Part shown: positions 25,800 to 35,251 of the stretch, one piece after another
Numbering within the stretch: position 1 is the stretch's first letter
How the letters are laid out: each line of letters begins with the position of its first letter
Source: Symbiodinium natans
Taxonomy: Eukaryota; Sar; Dinophyceae; Suessiales; Symbiodiniaceae
Assembly (NCBI GenBank): GCA_905221605.1
Contig: CAJNDS010001857.1
Span: 1 to 64,000, forward strand
Length of the DNA stretch: 64,000 nt
Reading direction: 5' to 3'
Notes under the pieces: generated by a model
Databases searched by the model: none
What the model was told of the DNA's origin: nothing
Seen by the model: only the letters and a program-made list of their open reading frames with translations
Translations under genes and position numbers: made by a program

Positions 25800-25960
25800 T
25801 AGTTCGAGTTTAGGGTTTAGGGTTTAGGGTTTAGGGTTTAGGGTTTAGGGTTTAGGGTTTAGGGTTTAGGGTTTAGCGTTTAGGGTTTAGGGTTTAGGGT
25901 TTAGGGTTTGGGGTTTGGGTTTCGGGTCTGGGCTTTGGGGTTTGGGGTTTAGGGTTTAGG
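25800..25960. repeat. Interstitial telomere-like array, (TTTAGGG)n
   Basis: More than 15 TTTAGGG units with scattered variants (TTTAGCG, TTTGGGG, TTTCGGG). Confidence 0.96.
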
Positions 25961-26148
25961 GCTTGTATAGGGTTCTTCAGGGAGGGGGGTTCAAGGGCGT
26001 TATCAAGTCGAAGCGACTTATCCGCGCACTAGGCGACTCTACAATACAAGCTCCTAGCAGGCCCTGGGGCTTATCCAGGTTTATCCATGTCAGGCCCTGG
26101 CCTTTAGGGTCCGAAGGGTTTGATGCTCAAGTAGCGAGGTGGAGGGTT
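25951..26148 (+). repeat. Duplicated ~198-bp segment, copy 1
   Basis: Nearly identical to 26306-26503 (AAG versus CTG at one point). The segment keeps an open frame in both copies that includes SKRLIRALGDSTIQAPSRPW and PLGSEGFDAQVARW; no domain is recognised. It contains a hairpin, AAGTCGAAGCGACTT. Both copies are flanked by TTTAGGG arrays, so unequal exchange between arrays explains the duplication simply. Confidence 0.9.
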
Positions 26149-26305
26149 TAGGGTTTAGGGTTTAGGGTTTAGGGCTTAGGGCTTAGGGTTTAGGGTTTAG
26201 GGTTTAGGGTTTAGGGCTTAGGGTTTAGGGTTTAGGGTTTAGGGTCTATAGGGTCTAGGGTCTAGGGTCTAGGGTCCAGGGTCTAGGGTCTGGGGTTTGG
26301 GGTTC
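26149..26305. repeat. Telomere-like array with GGGCTTA and GGGTCTA variant blocks
   Basis: TTTAGGG with interspersed CTTAGGG, then a block of GTCTAGG units (about 26244-26290). Confidence 0.93.
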
Positions 26306-26503
26306 AGGGTTTAGGGCTTGTATAGGGTTCTTCAGGGAGGGGGGTTCCTGGGCGTTATCAAGTCGAAGCGACTTATCCGCGCACTAGGCGACTCTACAAT
26401 ACAAGCTCCTAGCAGGCCCTGGGGCTTATCCAGGTTTATCCATGTCAGGCCCTGGCCTTTAGGGTCCGAAGGGTTTGATGCTCAAGTAGCGAGGTGGAGG
26501 GTT
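26306..26503 (+). repeat. Duplicated ~198-bp segment, copy 2
   Basis: Second copy of 25951-26148, offset 355 bp. The open frame is retained. Confidence 0.9.
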
Positions 26504-26608
26504 TAGGGTTTAGGGTTTAGGGTTTAGGGTTTAGGGTTTAGGGTTTAGGGTTTAGGGTTTAGGGTTTAGGGTTTAGGGTTTAGTGTTTAGGGTTTCGGGT
26601 TTAGGGTG
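26499..26608. repeat. Interstitial telomere-like array, (TTTAGGG)n
   Basis: About 15 units, nearly perfect. Confidence 0.96.
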
Positions 26609-26826
26609 AACCGCAAGAATCTCGGCGACCCTTTGGAAGGAATACACCCTCCGCCTCCCAGCAAGTTCTTGCACGCACTCTCGGTTCATGGGCTGAGGAG
26701 TTCTGGAGTTTGCTAGGGTTGAGGGCAGTTGGGGGTTGTTTGTAAGGGGTGAACGAGGCTAGCTCGGGGAGCCTGAGGGAGCAGTAGGAGCCTTGGGTTA
26801 CATCCAATTGTTGCTTTGAGGCTCGT

Positions 26827-26998
26827 GGGTGTGTGTGTGTGGTCTGTGTCTGTGCATGCATGCATGCATGCATGCATGCATGTATGGATGTATGTTTGTA
26901 TGCAAATATGTATGTTACGTATGTAAATGTGTGTATGTATATATGACGATATCTGTATATATATATATATATATATGCACACACACACACACACACCC
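26827..26998. repeat. Mixed microsatellites: (GT)n, (TGCA)n, (AT)n, (AC)n
   Basis: GTGTGTGT at 26827, self-complementary TGCA repeats at 26855-26881, ATATAT at 26956-26976 and ACACAC at 26978-26996. Long frames here are Tyr/Ile or Cys/Val repeats and not genes. Confidence 0.92.
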
Positions 26999-27136
26999 CT
27001 CAATGTCCCAGTAAGAGCCCCTGAGCCTTCAAGTAGACCCTACACTTTGCCCGAACCCGGAGCAGCCGGCTGGGCTCGTGCAAGCAGGCCCATTTTTTGC
27101 GTGCACCCCAAAGCATTCGTGCCTTTTCGACCCCAG

Positions 27137-27193
27137 ACGGCGAGCGCCAGCTGCAAAAGAACCGAAGACCTTCCGGGCCCCGTGCCCTGTCGC
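27137..27193 (+). CDS. Candidate short internal exon
   Basis: The acceptor TTTTCGACCCCAG is followed by an open frame DGERQLQKNRRPSGPRALSR, then the donor GTAAGG. The frame also stays open past the donor to about 27240 (KGPVIGQAPPNFRILG), so the exon could be longer. No family is recognised; the peptide is basic. The paired splice sites are good but this is short. Confidence 0.3.
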
Positions 27194-27574
27194 GTAAGGG
27201 TCCTGTCATCGGCCAGGCGCCCCCGAACTTCAGGATCTTGGGGTTAGATTTAGGGGCTTTTTGTGATTTCAGCATGTGGGCAAATTAAAGTAGAACCTGA
27301 CCTTGCCTATTTATGGGAATCTGAACCGCCTGCAAATGTGGCTGCGGCTCTGATATCTGGACTTGCACGCCCGAAGGCCCAACCCTAATAAACTCTAAAA
27401 CCTAAACCCTCAGCCCTGAACCCAAACTCTAAGCAGAAAATCCTAAACCCAGAAGCCGCAAAGCCAGGACCGTCGCTCCCATAGCCCACAGGCGCAGACT
27501 TGCCCGTATGCCACGGCCGTGTTGACCACCACTTTCTCTAAAGCTCCCCCACAGCTCCGCTAAACCCCTACATA

Positions 27575-27627
27575 ATATACATATACATATATACATTTAT
27601 ATACATATATGTATATGTATATGTATA

Positions 27628-27683
<56 letters not shown>

Positions 27684-27710
27684 GTGTATGCGTATGCGTA
27701 TGCGTATGTG

Positions 27711-27741
<31 letters not shown>

Positions 27742-27742
27742 C
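27575..27742. repeat. (ATGTAT)n hexanucleotide microsatellite
   Basis: TATATG/GTATAT repeats with a TGCGTA variant block near 27685-27705 and an AT run at the right end. Confidence 0.95.
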
Positions 27743-27925
27743 GAACAAGAAGAATCATACTGATAATCATAAGAATCATCATGCTCATAATAGTCATAAC
27801 AAATGGTTATATAGTAAATATGGTACATCATATGAAGCAGTGTAGGTGAGAGGTGCTTCCTCAGAGCGCCCTGGTCTTTGCTTTCCAAGTCAGGTGCAGC
27901 AGATGCGTCGGTGCCCACACGGTGG

Positions 27926-28080
27926 AACCCTAAACCCTAAACCCTCATAAACCGTAAACCCTAAACCCTTATAAACCGTAAACCCTAAACCCCAAACCCC
28001 AAACCCCAAACCCTGAACCCCAAACCCTGAACCCCAAACCCTGAACCCCAAACCCTAAACCCCAAACCCTAAACCCGAAA
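27926..28080. repeat. Telomere-like array with AACCCC(A/TG) variants
   Basis: CCCTAAA units mixed with CCCCAAA and CCCTGAA, in several alternating two-unit blocks. Confidence 0.92.
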
Positions 28081-28225
28081 CCCCCTGGAGTGCACCGAGG
28101 CTATGCGAGCTCGGGCTGCGGAGCCACACAGCAGTAGCTCATACGATCCCTCGCGGGTTTAGGGTTTAGGGCTCAGGGTACATGATCTCCTCTTAAGGCC
28201 CCATAAGGGAAGGTATGACAAAGGG

Positions 28226-28292
28226 GTTAGGGTTTAGGGTTTAGGGTTTAGGGTTTAGGGTCTAGGGTTTAGGGTTTAGGGTTTAGGGTTCA
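28226..28292. repeat. Interstitial telomere-like array, (TTTAGGG)n
   Basis: About nine units, one GTCTAGG variant. Confidence 0.95.
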
Positions 28293-28345
28293 GCTTGAAG
28301 GTTCTAGGGTTTAGGGAAGAGGGTTTAGGGCTACTTGGAAGCCCA

Positions 28346-28434
28346 TTTGACTTAGTAAGTAGACTTCGCAGGGTGGGCTATGGAAGGTACAGTAGCGCTT
28401 GTAGAGCATACTAAGTCGACTTACTAAGTCAAAA
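28346..28434. repeat. Short inverted-repeat element, TTTGACTTAGTAAGT ends
   Basis: Left TTTGACTTAGTAAGT and right ACTTACTAAGTCAAA are a perfect 15-bp inverted repeat about 89 bp across. A related but degenerate text occurs at 23478-23515. Confidence 0.85.
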
Positions 28435-28639
28435 AAGCTTCTGAGTATAGACGGCCCTAAACCCTAAACCCTAAACCCCAAACCGTAAACCCTAAACCCG
28501 AAACCCTAAACCCTGCACCCTAAAAGCAGGCTCGCAGCTGAGGGTCGACAGGGTCGGGCAGTTGAGCTTACAGGAGTTGAGGCCACTGCACAGGCTTCCG
28601 AAACAGTTTAGGGTTAGGGTTTAGGGGAGCCATGTCCAA

Positions 28640-28738
28640 CGAGAAGCACTGGCCATGTGCTGGAAGCTTGTTCGCCAGTGATGCCAGACACCGCGCCCAA
28701 GCTGAGTCGCTGCGCCAGCTCATCCCATGTGAGGACAG
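28640..28738 (-). CDS. Candidate exon of minus-strand gene (last recognised)
   Basis: After acceptor TTTGCAACAG the minus strand reads AVLTWDELAQRLSLGAVSGI and TGEQASSTWPVLLVGH without a stop. The donor is not clear, so the low coordinate is approximate. WDELAQRLSLGAVSGITGEQ is helix-like. It belongs with the candidate exon at 28798-28918, from which it is separated by a telomere-like array. Confidence 0.35.
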
Positions 28739-28797
28739 CTGTTGCAAAGTCCGGGGGCTTTCCCTAAACCCTAAACCCTAAACCCTAAACCCTAAAC

Positions 28798-28918
28798 CCT
28801 GTGGAAATCCAGAAGCAGCTGCATCTGCGCTTCCAACACTGACTGCGCAGTGATCCTCAGGAATCGCCTCACAGTCTGCGGAGAGATTTTGAAGCGCTCG
28901 GCTAGCTGCTGGCGATTG
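28798..28918 (-). CDS. Candidate exon with helix-turn-helix-like segment
   Basis: The minus strand reads QQLAERFKISPQTVRRFLRI and then TAQSVLEAQMQLLLDFHR. The first part has the spacing of a helix-turn-helix (AERFKISPQTVRRFLR), as in transposase or regulator DNA-binding heads. Acceptor ATCGCCAG and donor GTTTAGGG bound it; the donor is the first base set of the telomere-like array at 28764-28797. The open frame continues upstream (LHLNHNR), so the acceptor choice is uncertain. It could be a host DNA-binding protein or part of a transposase; no other domain was found to decide. Confidence 0.45.
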
Positions 28919-29099
28919 TGGTTCAAGTGCAAATGCCGGAAGCAAGACCTTAAAGCCCAAAACCAAAAACGCAAAACCCTCGTTCCTAAACCCTGCAGCC
29001 CAACGCCGAACAAGTCTGCACAGGTCCTGCCACGCGCCACAGGGCGCCGACGCCGGCGGGGCCTGGGCAAGACGGCCGGAGATTCAAAAGACTGAGCGG

Positions 29100-29394
29100 G
29101 TTTAGGGTTGAGGGCTTAGGCGTTTAAGATTGAGGGTTGAGGGTTTAGGAGTTCGGGACCGTAAGCGCCAAGCACAGAACAAACAATCGCGCAATAATTC
29201 CCCATAAATCAAGAGCACAGCCCTCCAAAAAAAGTGTCGGTTAACGGTTACCATGTCATCTTAGCAAGGGGAAACCCCTAAATTTATCCCCTAAACCCGA
29301 AACCCTACAGCCCAAAGCCTGCAATTCTAAGCACCTGGTTGCAGGGTCCAAGCCGGCTAGCAAAGCCTGAAAGCCTGAAGCGCTACTTGCTGGT
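29100..29394. other. Spacer with short TTTAGGG-like runs
   Basis: Telomere-like variants at 29098-29150 (GTTGAGGG, GGCTTAGG); otherwise nothing recognised. Confidence 0.5.
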
Positions 29395-29507
29395 TCATTG
29401 GCAGGTATCAAGCAGGGTGCTAAGTAGGGCAAACTATATTTATAGCTGCTCACAACCTTGTTTAGGGTATTTGTGGCCCTACTTATAACTACTCATGAAC
29501 CTTCACC
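29395..29507. repeat. Short TIR element, family C
   Basis: Right end CCTACTTATAACTACTCATG then AACCTTCA; the left end is degenerate (GGCAGGTATCAAGCAGGGTG). Confidence 0.6.
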
Positions 29508-29777
29508 CCAATTCCGAAACCTCAGAAGTACCCACACTGCGGGGACTTCGCTCCCAGAATTTGTCAGGCTAGGTTCACGGGACGCGAAAGGAGAGGCCAA
29601 GGAGTACCTGACATGAGAAGAGAAGGAACACAGCTGTAAAATTGAAGAACGGAAGTAAAACTAATGAACATCCGTTCATGATACAGAAGGAAAGTTATTG
29701 AGTCATTTTTTGCATTTATGATGCAGGGTGTCCAAAAGAAGCGCTGACCCGCACCAGTCTTCGAGAGGCATCCTCAC

Positions 29778-29842
29778 TAAGGAGGCAGCCTGGAACATCT
29801 GATGCATCTGCGAATGCATCATCTGCTGCCTGGTTGCAGTCT
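29778..29842 (-). CDS. Candidate Met/Gln-rich exon
   Basis: Between acceptor TTTTACCAG and donor GTGAGG the minus strand reads TATRQQMMHSQMHQMFQAAS. The Met/Gln-rich composition matches the candidate exons at 30941-30988, 31734-31815 and 32260-32383 on the same strand, which supports one gene encoding a Gln/Met-rich helical region. Confidence 0.45.
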
Positions 29843-30169
29843 CTGGTAAAACCTTAAACTACATATCCTGAACCCTACATTAAATATATATATATATACA
29901 CCCGAAGCACTGAACCCTACATTATATATACCCGAAACATTAAGCCCTAAAAGTGTTTAAGTGCCCCAAACCCTACAACTCTCTGTGGTTGCCTGAACTC
30001 AAGATGTTAAGGCTTCAGGATTTGCTACATTTTGGGCAGTTTGCGCAAAAATTAAGGGGAAACTCCAAATATACCCCCCACCACACAAAATACTCTAACC
30101 CGTATCACAGGAGCCTCCATGAAGGTGTACTGCCAGTTTGGAAAACCCCATTTCAGGGTGTATGTTCTA

Positions 30170-30310
30170 CTTGGAGATTCAGGGTACTTCGTAACCCATT
30201 ACAAGTGAAGTTATAACCCACATATTCGCCTCTTAAGTACCCTTATAAGGTTATAATTGGGTTATAGGACAGCTATCATGGGCTACTAGGTACTCTGATC
30301 CTCCCAGTAG
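30170..30310. repeat. Short TIR element, family A
   Basis: Left TACTTGGAGATTCAGGGTAC, right TACTCTGATCCTCCCAGTA, interior CTCTTAAGTACCCTTATAAG. It lies between two Met/Gln-rich candidate exons, hence inside a predicted intron. Confidence 0.78.
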
Positions 30311-30551
30311 GGGTAGAAGCGGCGGAAGGGTCATCCTGAAACAACCAAAGCATCCAATCACTGAGTCGCCCCAAGGTCCCCTGAGCCTCTCAAACCCCCA
30401 CAGCCCAATATCGGGGTCGGAATAACCTTAAACCCTAAACCCTAAACCCAAAACCCTAAGCTATTCCCTGCAAGGCCCCTATATTAATACCCTTACACCC
30501 CAAAGTCTGAAGCCCAGAAAACAAAACCCGCTGAACGAGTTCCGTGCCCTG

Positions 30552-30677
30552 CACTTGGAGGTTCATGGGTAGTTATATATGTAGGGTTTCAAATAGCCTT
30601 GATAAGGTTGTAACCAATTGAAACTATAGTAACCCTACGCATAACCCTACTGATGACTACCCATGAACCACCAAGTA
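30552..30677. repeat. Short TIR element, family C
   Basis: Left CACTTGGAGGTTCATGGGTA, right GACTACCCATGAACCACCAA, interior with AGGGTTTC and AACCCTAC. It also falls in a predicted intron. Confidence 0.82.
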
Positions 30678-30940
30678 TGGCTAGTACTCAAGATGATGGT
30701 CTCTCGAGAACCGTACAACTAAGGGGTGTATACCAGCGGCCCCAAAAACGGGACCATAATGAACACTGTCGACCAGCCGGGCACAGATCAGCGATTTTGT
30801 TAAGGGGCTTCAAGGGTTGAAAGGACACCGCCTAACCCTGAACCCTAAGCCCTGAACCCTAAATCCTAACCCACATAAAGCCTTAAACCCTAAACCCTAA
30901 ACCCTAAACCTTGAATCGCTGGTCGCGATGTGGGAGGTAC

Positions 30941-30988
30941 TTCGAGACCCTCCCGAAGCCTCTGCCTCATCTGCTCTGCTTGCTGCTC
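30941..30988 (-). CDS. Candidate Met/Gln-rich exon
   Basis: Acceptor CCTTTCTCCAG is directly preceded on the minus strand by the C-rich strand of a telomere-like array (CCCCAAACCCTAG). The frame reads EQQAEQMRQRLREGLE up to donor GTACCT. It is helical, Gln/Glu/Arg-rich and resembles neighbouring candidate exons. Confidence 0.45.
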
Positions 30989-30996
30989 CTGGAGAA

Positions 30997-31133
30997 AGGC
31001 TAGGGTTTGGGGTTTGGGGTTTGGGGTTTGGGGTTTGGGGTTTGGGGTTTGGGGTTTGGGGTTTGGGGTTTTTGGGGTTTTTGGGGTTTTTGGGGTTTTT
31101 GGGGTTTTTGGGGTTTTTGGGGTTTATGGCTTA
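30997..31133. repeat. (TTTGGGG)n then (TTTTTGGGG)n variant array
   Basis: About ten TTTGGGG heptamers followed by about six TTTTTGGGG nonamers, a homogenised variant of the telomere-like repeat. It resembles ciliate telomere repeats, but its place among TTTAGGG arrays argues for local variant expansion. Confidence 0.95.
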
Positions 31134-31374
31134 GGGTTTCGACCCCATGCTAAACATTTTCGTGGAGTCGCGTGCGCATCCACGGTTACACAAGTCGCAT
31201 GCGACAATGGTTAGGGCTATGTAAGGCAACAGCGAATTCGAATGCGCATGGGTAGATAGAATTTGGGGCCGAAGTTGCAAGTAGCGAGTTCTACCTACCA
31301 CCAAGCATGTAGGTCTCCAAGATTAAAGTAGTTCTGTAGCCAACTTATGCAGCACCCTAGACATGAACCCTCTC

Positions 31375-31660
31375 CCACCCTAACCCTAAACCCTAATACT
31401 AAACCCTAAACCCTGAACCCTAAACCCTAAATCCTAAACCCTAGACAGGCCCTAGACTCTAGACATAAATCCTCTCCCTCTCTTCCTCTCTTAATAATCC
31501 AGCTTTCAGGTGCGTCACCCCTCTCCCTAAAAACCCTAAAAGCCCTAAACCCGAAAGCCATAAAACCTTAACCCTAAAACTCTGGGGTTTAGGGTTTAGG
31601 AAACAGGGTTTAGGGTTTAATTAGGGTTAAGGGTCCCTAAATCCCAAAACCATCGTCCTT
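31375..31660. repeat. Degenerate telomere-like region, both orientations
   Basis: CCCTAAA units to about 31445, then unique text, then TTTAGGG units at 31586-31630. Confidence 0.8.
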
Positions 31661-31733
31661 ACAGGCCCTGAACCCTCAAACCAAAAGACTCCAAATCCTC
31701 ACCAACAGAAAAGCACCTCGACCCCATGCAAAC

Positions 31734-31815
31734 CTGTGGCACGTGCCTGCCGCATACGTTCCATGTGCATCTGCTGCTCCGCATATCTTTGCCTCGTTGC
31801 GGGTTCAATGGCAGG
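31734..31815 (-). CDS. Candidate Met/Gln-rich exon
   Basis: Between acceptor AGTTATTGCAG and donor GTTTGC the minus strand reads PAIEPATRQRYAEQQMHMER and MRQARAT. Same composition as the exons at 29778, 30941 and 32260. No conserved domain; likely part of a coiled or disordered region. Confidence 0.5.
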
Positions 31816-32259
31816 CTGCAATAACTCTAGAACCTAAACTAAGCTATTCTTAGGGGCGGTATCATGGTACTGTACATACAGAGGATTGACCATCGGAGAG
31901 CACTGAGCGACAGCAGTTTGGTCCTGGAACCCGAAACAACCCTAAGGAGGGCTTTTTGTGGTGTAGGACCACCTCAGCCAATTCGCCTTGCATCCTATAA
32001 AGCCCAAACCGGTCTTTGGGGTTTGGGGCTACCGCCCGAAAGGGCTCAGAGTCTTATGCAGGGAGTACAGGCGTGGTAGTTCGATCATTGTCTAAGCTAT
32101 GGCGATGTTGCTGCATGAGACCTTGAATGGTTATTCACAGCTGGAGAATCTTTGGCCCCAAGTCCAAAAATAAACAAGTATTATGCTGGGGGGGGGGGGG
32201 GGGGGGGGGGGCAACCGAAGACAAAAGAAGTGCCGGCGGAGCTTACAGCTTCCACTTAC
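31816..32259. other. Predicted intron with a long G tract
   Basis: Contains a run of about 22 G at 32189-32211 on plus. No telomere-like array in this stretch. The open frame 31864-32079 (+) has no recognised domain. Confidence 0.5.
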
Positions 32260-32383
32260 ACTTTTGCAACCCAGTTGCTGCTCCATGTAGCGCTGCTGCT
32301 CGAGCTGTCTCTGCTGCTCGATCTGCATTTGCTGCTGCATGTACATCTGCTGGTCCATGGGCATCATCTGCTGCTCCATATAC
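32260..32383 (-). CDS. Candidate Met/Gln-rich exon, best-supported exon of the gene
   Basis: Acceptor CTTCGCAG and a consensus donor GTAAGT bound a frame reading YMEQQMMPMDQQMYMQQQMQ, IEQQRQLEQQRYMEQQ and LGCKS. The composition is almost only Met, Gln and Glu/Arg with a YMEQQ(L/M) repeat at both ends, typical of a Gln-rich coiled or low-complexity segment in RNA-binding or transcription proteins. Together with the three similar downstream exons it is the best evidence for a real spliced host gene in the window. Function unknown. Confidence 0.55.
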
Positions 32384-32671
32384 CTGCGAAGGAGGAAAAA
32401 GAGGCTAACATTCAGGGAATTTAGGGTTTAGGATTCAGGGTTCTAACGCCTCGTCGGGACACCATATAGTTTCAGTTGTGTTCCTTAATTCAAGGGTCTT
32501 GGGCTCGCTGCGTAAGCCCTCGAAGCCCTGAACACTCTTCCCCCGTGCCTTGGCTGTTCCATCGGTGGCAGCGCATTGCCAAAAGCCTCTGGAGGTGAAA
32601 CCAACATGGTAGAACCCTCTAAAACCCTGGCCAAGCTTCCACCCTAACAACCACCGCCATCCCAATTCAGA

Positions 32672-32748
32672 GGCCCTAAACCCTAAACCCTAAACCCTAA
32701 ACCTAAACCCTAAACCCTAAACCCTAAACCCTAAACCCTAAACCTCCC
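32672..32748. repeat. Interstitial telomere-like array, (CCCTAAA)n
   Basis: About ten CCCTAAA units, one CCTAAA deletion. Confidence 0.96.
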
Positions 32749-32975
32749 TGAGCCCTACAACCCAAATCCCTCTTAGGAAGCGGCCTCAGCCAAGTCAGTC
32801 TAAACCCTTCAAGAAGTTCCGCCCCAAGCCCCTGAACCTCGGTAGGCCCTCATTTTATATGTTCCCTTACTGGGTTTTTTGAGGGTCATATTGAGGAACT
32901 TTAGAGTTTTAGAGGGTTGTAGAGGCCATCCTAGCTCCACAGCCGAGCCAGTAAAAGCCGAAAACCGCAGGCACA

Positions 32976-33032
32976 TTAGGGTTTAGGGTTTAGGGTTTAG
33001 GGTTTAGGGTTTAGGGTTCGATTAGGGTTTAG
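32976..33032. repeat. Interstitial telomere-like array, (TTTAGGG)n
   Basis: Seven units, then a unit separated by TTCGA. Confidence 0.94.
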
Positions 33033-33230
33033 GTCCGCGAGTGGTGTCTCAAGGACAGTAATAGGGCCATAAACCCCAAACTCAGCCTTGGAAAATCAGA
33101 CGCGCCTCCAGAAACAAAGACCTTCAACCCAACAACTTAACCTCAAGTGCCTAAACCACGAAACTTTGCCACGAAACCCTCAACCCAAGCCCAACACAAA
33201 AATGAACCCTGAAAAACCACCGAATCCCAC

Positions 33231-33368
33231 CGCTTGAAGTCGACAATGGGTCCGGGAGAAGCACGGATGGCCCCGCTGTCGGTGGCGCCCTTTTCGCGGG
33301 CAGGCGGTAAAGTGGTCTTAGGCTGCCGGCTTCACGGTACATGCTTGCACAGAAATCGCGGGACGTGG
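33231..33368 (-). CDS. Candidate internal exon
   Basis: A strong acceptor (CTGTTTTTTCAG) and donor GTGGGA bound a frame reading ATSRDFCASMYREAGSLRPL, YRLPAKRAPPTAGPSVLLPD and PLSTSSG. No recognised domain; Pro/Ser-rich at the end. Same strand and spacing as the neighbouring candidate exons. Confidence 0.4.
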
Positions 33369-33695
33369 CTGAAAAAACAGTAGAACTTAACTGAAGTAAG
33401 GCTGCAATCTGCCAGATGTACATAAACTGCATGCCTGCATTCCTGAAGCCCTAGAAACCTCGCCTATGGGATCCTGTATGATCCTACACTCCTCCTACTC
33501 GGAAGAAGGGACCCAAATGGCCATCATCCAAGGTTTCGGGTTTCGGGCGAATCCTTCTTGACCTTGCTTTGGTTCTTAGGGTCGTTCCAGTCCCTGAATG
33601 GGTCCTTAGCAGGGGGCCCCTTACATGAATGTACCATATACAGCCCGGGGGCACTTACATCAGAACCCTTTAAAGAGGGTAAGGGACCATACTAA

Positions 33696-33945
33696 GGTTT
33701 AGGGTTTGGGGTTTAGGGTTTGGGGTTTAGGGTTTAGGGTTTTGGGTTTAAGGTTTAGGGTTTAGGGTTTAGGGACCATATCACCACCCTTAGATTGGTA
33801 GGAGCCCAGAAGGCTCAACTCTAGCTCGAAGACAAGTGCAACCCGCAGGGCGTTTGAAGAGCTAAAGCGGGCTTTGGGGGTTTAGGGTTTATTAAGGGTT
33901 TAGGGTTTAGGGTTTAGGGTTTAGGGTTTAGGGTTTAGGGTTTCA
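33696..33945. repeat. Two telomere-like arrays with a short spacer
   Basis: TTTAGGG/TTTGGGG units at 33696-33773 and TTTAGGG units at 33880-33943. Confidence 0.93.
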
Positions 33946-34402
33946 GAGCTCCCTACGCAGCCCCGCCTCTGCATCGGCATTTCGCCCATGGGGATTGGGA
34001 AGGGAGAGTTCTCGCCCATGGGAGATGGCGCCTCGGTTGTCCATAGGCCCTAAACCCTGAACCCTGAACCCTAAACCCTAAACCCTGAACCCTAAACCCC
34101 TAGACCCTAAACCCCAGCCCGAATCTCCAAAAACCCGCTCAATTTTCTTCGGCCGCCCAATGAGGGGTGTCTCCATGGTGCCACTGAACTTTGTCAGCAC
34201 CAAAGCAGGAAGTAGGCAGGCTCCAAGACCATTTCATCAACTTCAGGTCTTGGTGATATGGGCTATGGGCAGGCTATGAGTATTTCCCAACATAGGTGCA
34301 CCCCTACCTCTAACATACACCAAACAAAGAATTTTCCTTATTATAGGAATCCCAAAATAGGTGAAACCCTAAAGCCTAAACCCTAAACCAACCCTCTCCA
34401 AC

Positions 34403-34513
34403 TCAGGTCGCCGAAAATTCCCAGCTCCTCTGTAGCTCCTGCAAGGGCACGACGAAACTCCTGGGGCAGCGGGTGCCGCGTTCGATCAGCATGCCCCTGG
34501 ACGTCATACCTGG
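34403..34513 (-). CDS. Candidate internal exon
   Basis: Between acceptor CCGAGTTCAG and donor GTTGGA the minus strand reads RYDVQGHADRTRHPLPQEFR and RALAGATEELGIFGDLSW. This is protein-like (balanced, hydrophilic helix then aromatic end) and stop-free. No family recognised. Confidence 0.45.
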   Translation of the reverse strand, partial: PGMTSRGMLIERGTRCPRSFVVPLQELQRSWEFSAT

Positions 34514-34652
34514 CTGAACTCGGAACCCTAGAAAAAATGTAGCTTTAGCTGTTTCTTAGAAACGTTATAGTACCCCAAAATTTAAAGAACATTCCCGTCA
34601 CAGTGCCCCAAAATGAAAAAATATTCCCAAGCATCCCTAAGATACCACCAAC

Positions 34653-34756
34653 CCAGCCCGCACCGTTGATCCAGAGCGAGGGCTGGGGAGGGTCCCCGAT
34701 AACCTGAACCTCCCAAGGTGCTCCAGGCTCGGCGCCGTTTTGCAAGAATGCCAAAC
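34653..34756 (-). CDS. Candidate internal exon, frame ambiguous
   Basis: A stop-free stretch in all three frames between the introner-like end GGCTACCAAG and a possible donor GTTGGT. The most protein-like frame reads GLAFLQNGAEPGAPWEVQVI and GDPPQPSLWINGAGW. Because all frames are open the call is weak. Confidence 0.3.
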
Positions 34757-34938
34757 CTTGGTAGCCCAACGAAAACCAGGATACAACAAAAAAGGTTTAG
34801 GGTTTAGGGCCTCTGTATACCCGTGGTGGCCCAGGAACCCGATCATCATCAGGGTACCCTTTTTGGGGTTGGCTACCTCACAACTCTAGGGGAACCTTGA
34901 ACCGAAAGACTAGTGGCAAAAGGGTTCCCCTGGGCTAC
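34757..34938 (-). repeat. Introner-like intron, copy 2 (with telomere-like insert)
   Basis: Starts GTAGCCCAGGGGAACC on the minus strand and shares GGTTCAAGGTTCCC, AGGTAGCCAAC and AAAAGGGT(A/G)CCCT with the neighbouring intron at 35252-35351. It ends GGGCTACCAAG after a short telomere-like insert (34795-34810). Confidence 0.6.
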
Positions 34939-35251
34939 CCAGAAGCTTTCAGGGTCGTCTCGGAGAGTCTCGGGCAGGCATCCCACCATCTCTCGATCCT
35001 TGCTGGCGTTCAAGGGGTGTGTTGTCCAGGTATGTTCCATTGAGAAACGGCCTAGCCCGTCCTTTCTCAACAGCAAGATCTCTTCCTTGTAGTCGTGGAG
35101 ATCCCAAAGGTTCGTCGGCTTTGTTCCAGTCCTCCGCGTCCAGCGCCCCAGCAAGTCCTGCCGCAGCAGCTGCAGCGAAATCTCTTCACCCGAGGGCAAC
35201 GGCTCCTCGGCCATCAAGACTCGGTCGCCACTGAGGAGAAGGTTCATGTGC
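34939..35251 (-). CDS. Candidate exon, soluble protein of unknown function
   Basis: About 313 nt open on the minus strand, reading HMNLLLSGDRVLMAEEPLPS, GEEISLQLLRQDLLGRWTRR, TGTKPTNLWDLHDYKEEILL, LRKDGLGRFSMEHTWTTHPL and on to ETLRDDPESFW. It has balanced protein-like composition. Phase fits the upstream candidate exon: the split codon TG|G joins GDPW to HMNLLL without a stop. Domain unknown. The frame is also open into the flanking introner-like intron (MATKDHR), so an intronless reading is possible but would include transposon-like ends. Confidence 0.5.

Noticed and set aside
26601-27003. Open frames with Tyr/Ile and Cys/Val runs
   Set aside because: Derived from AT, AC and TGCA microsatellites.
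30997-31133. Ciliate-type telomere implying a ciliate genome
   Set aside because: A single variant block among dozens of TTTAGGG arrays, plus spliced-leader-like sequences, fits a dinoflagellate better.
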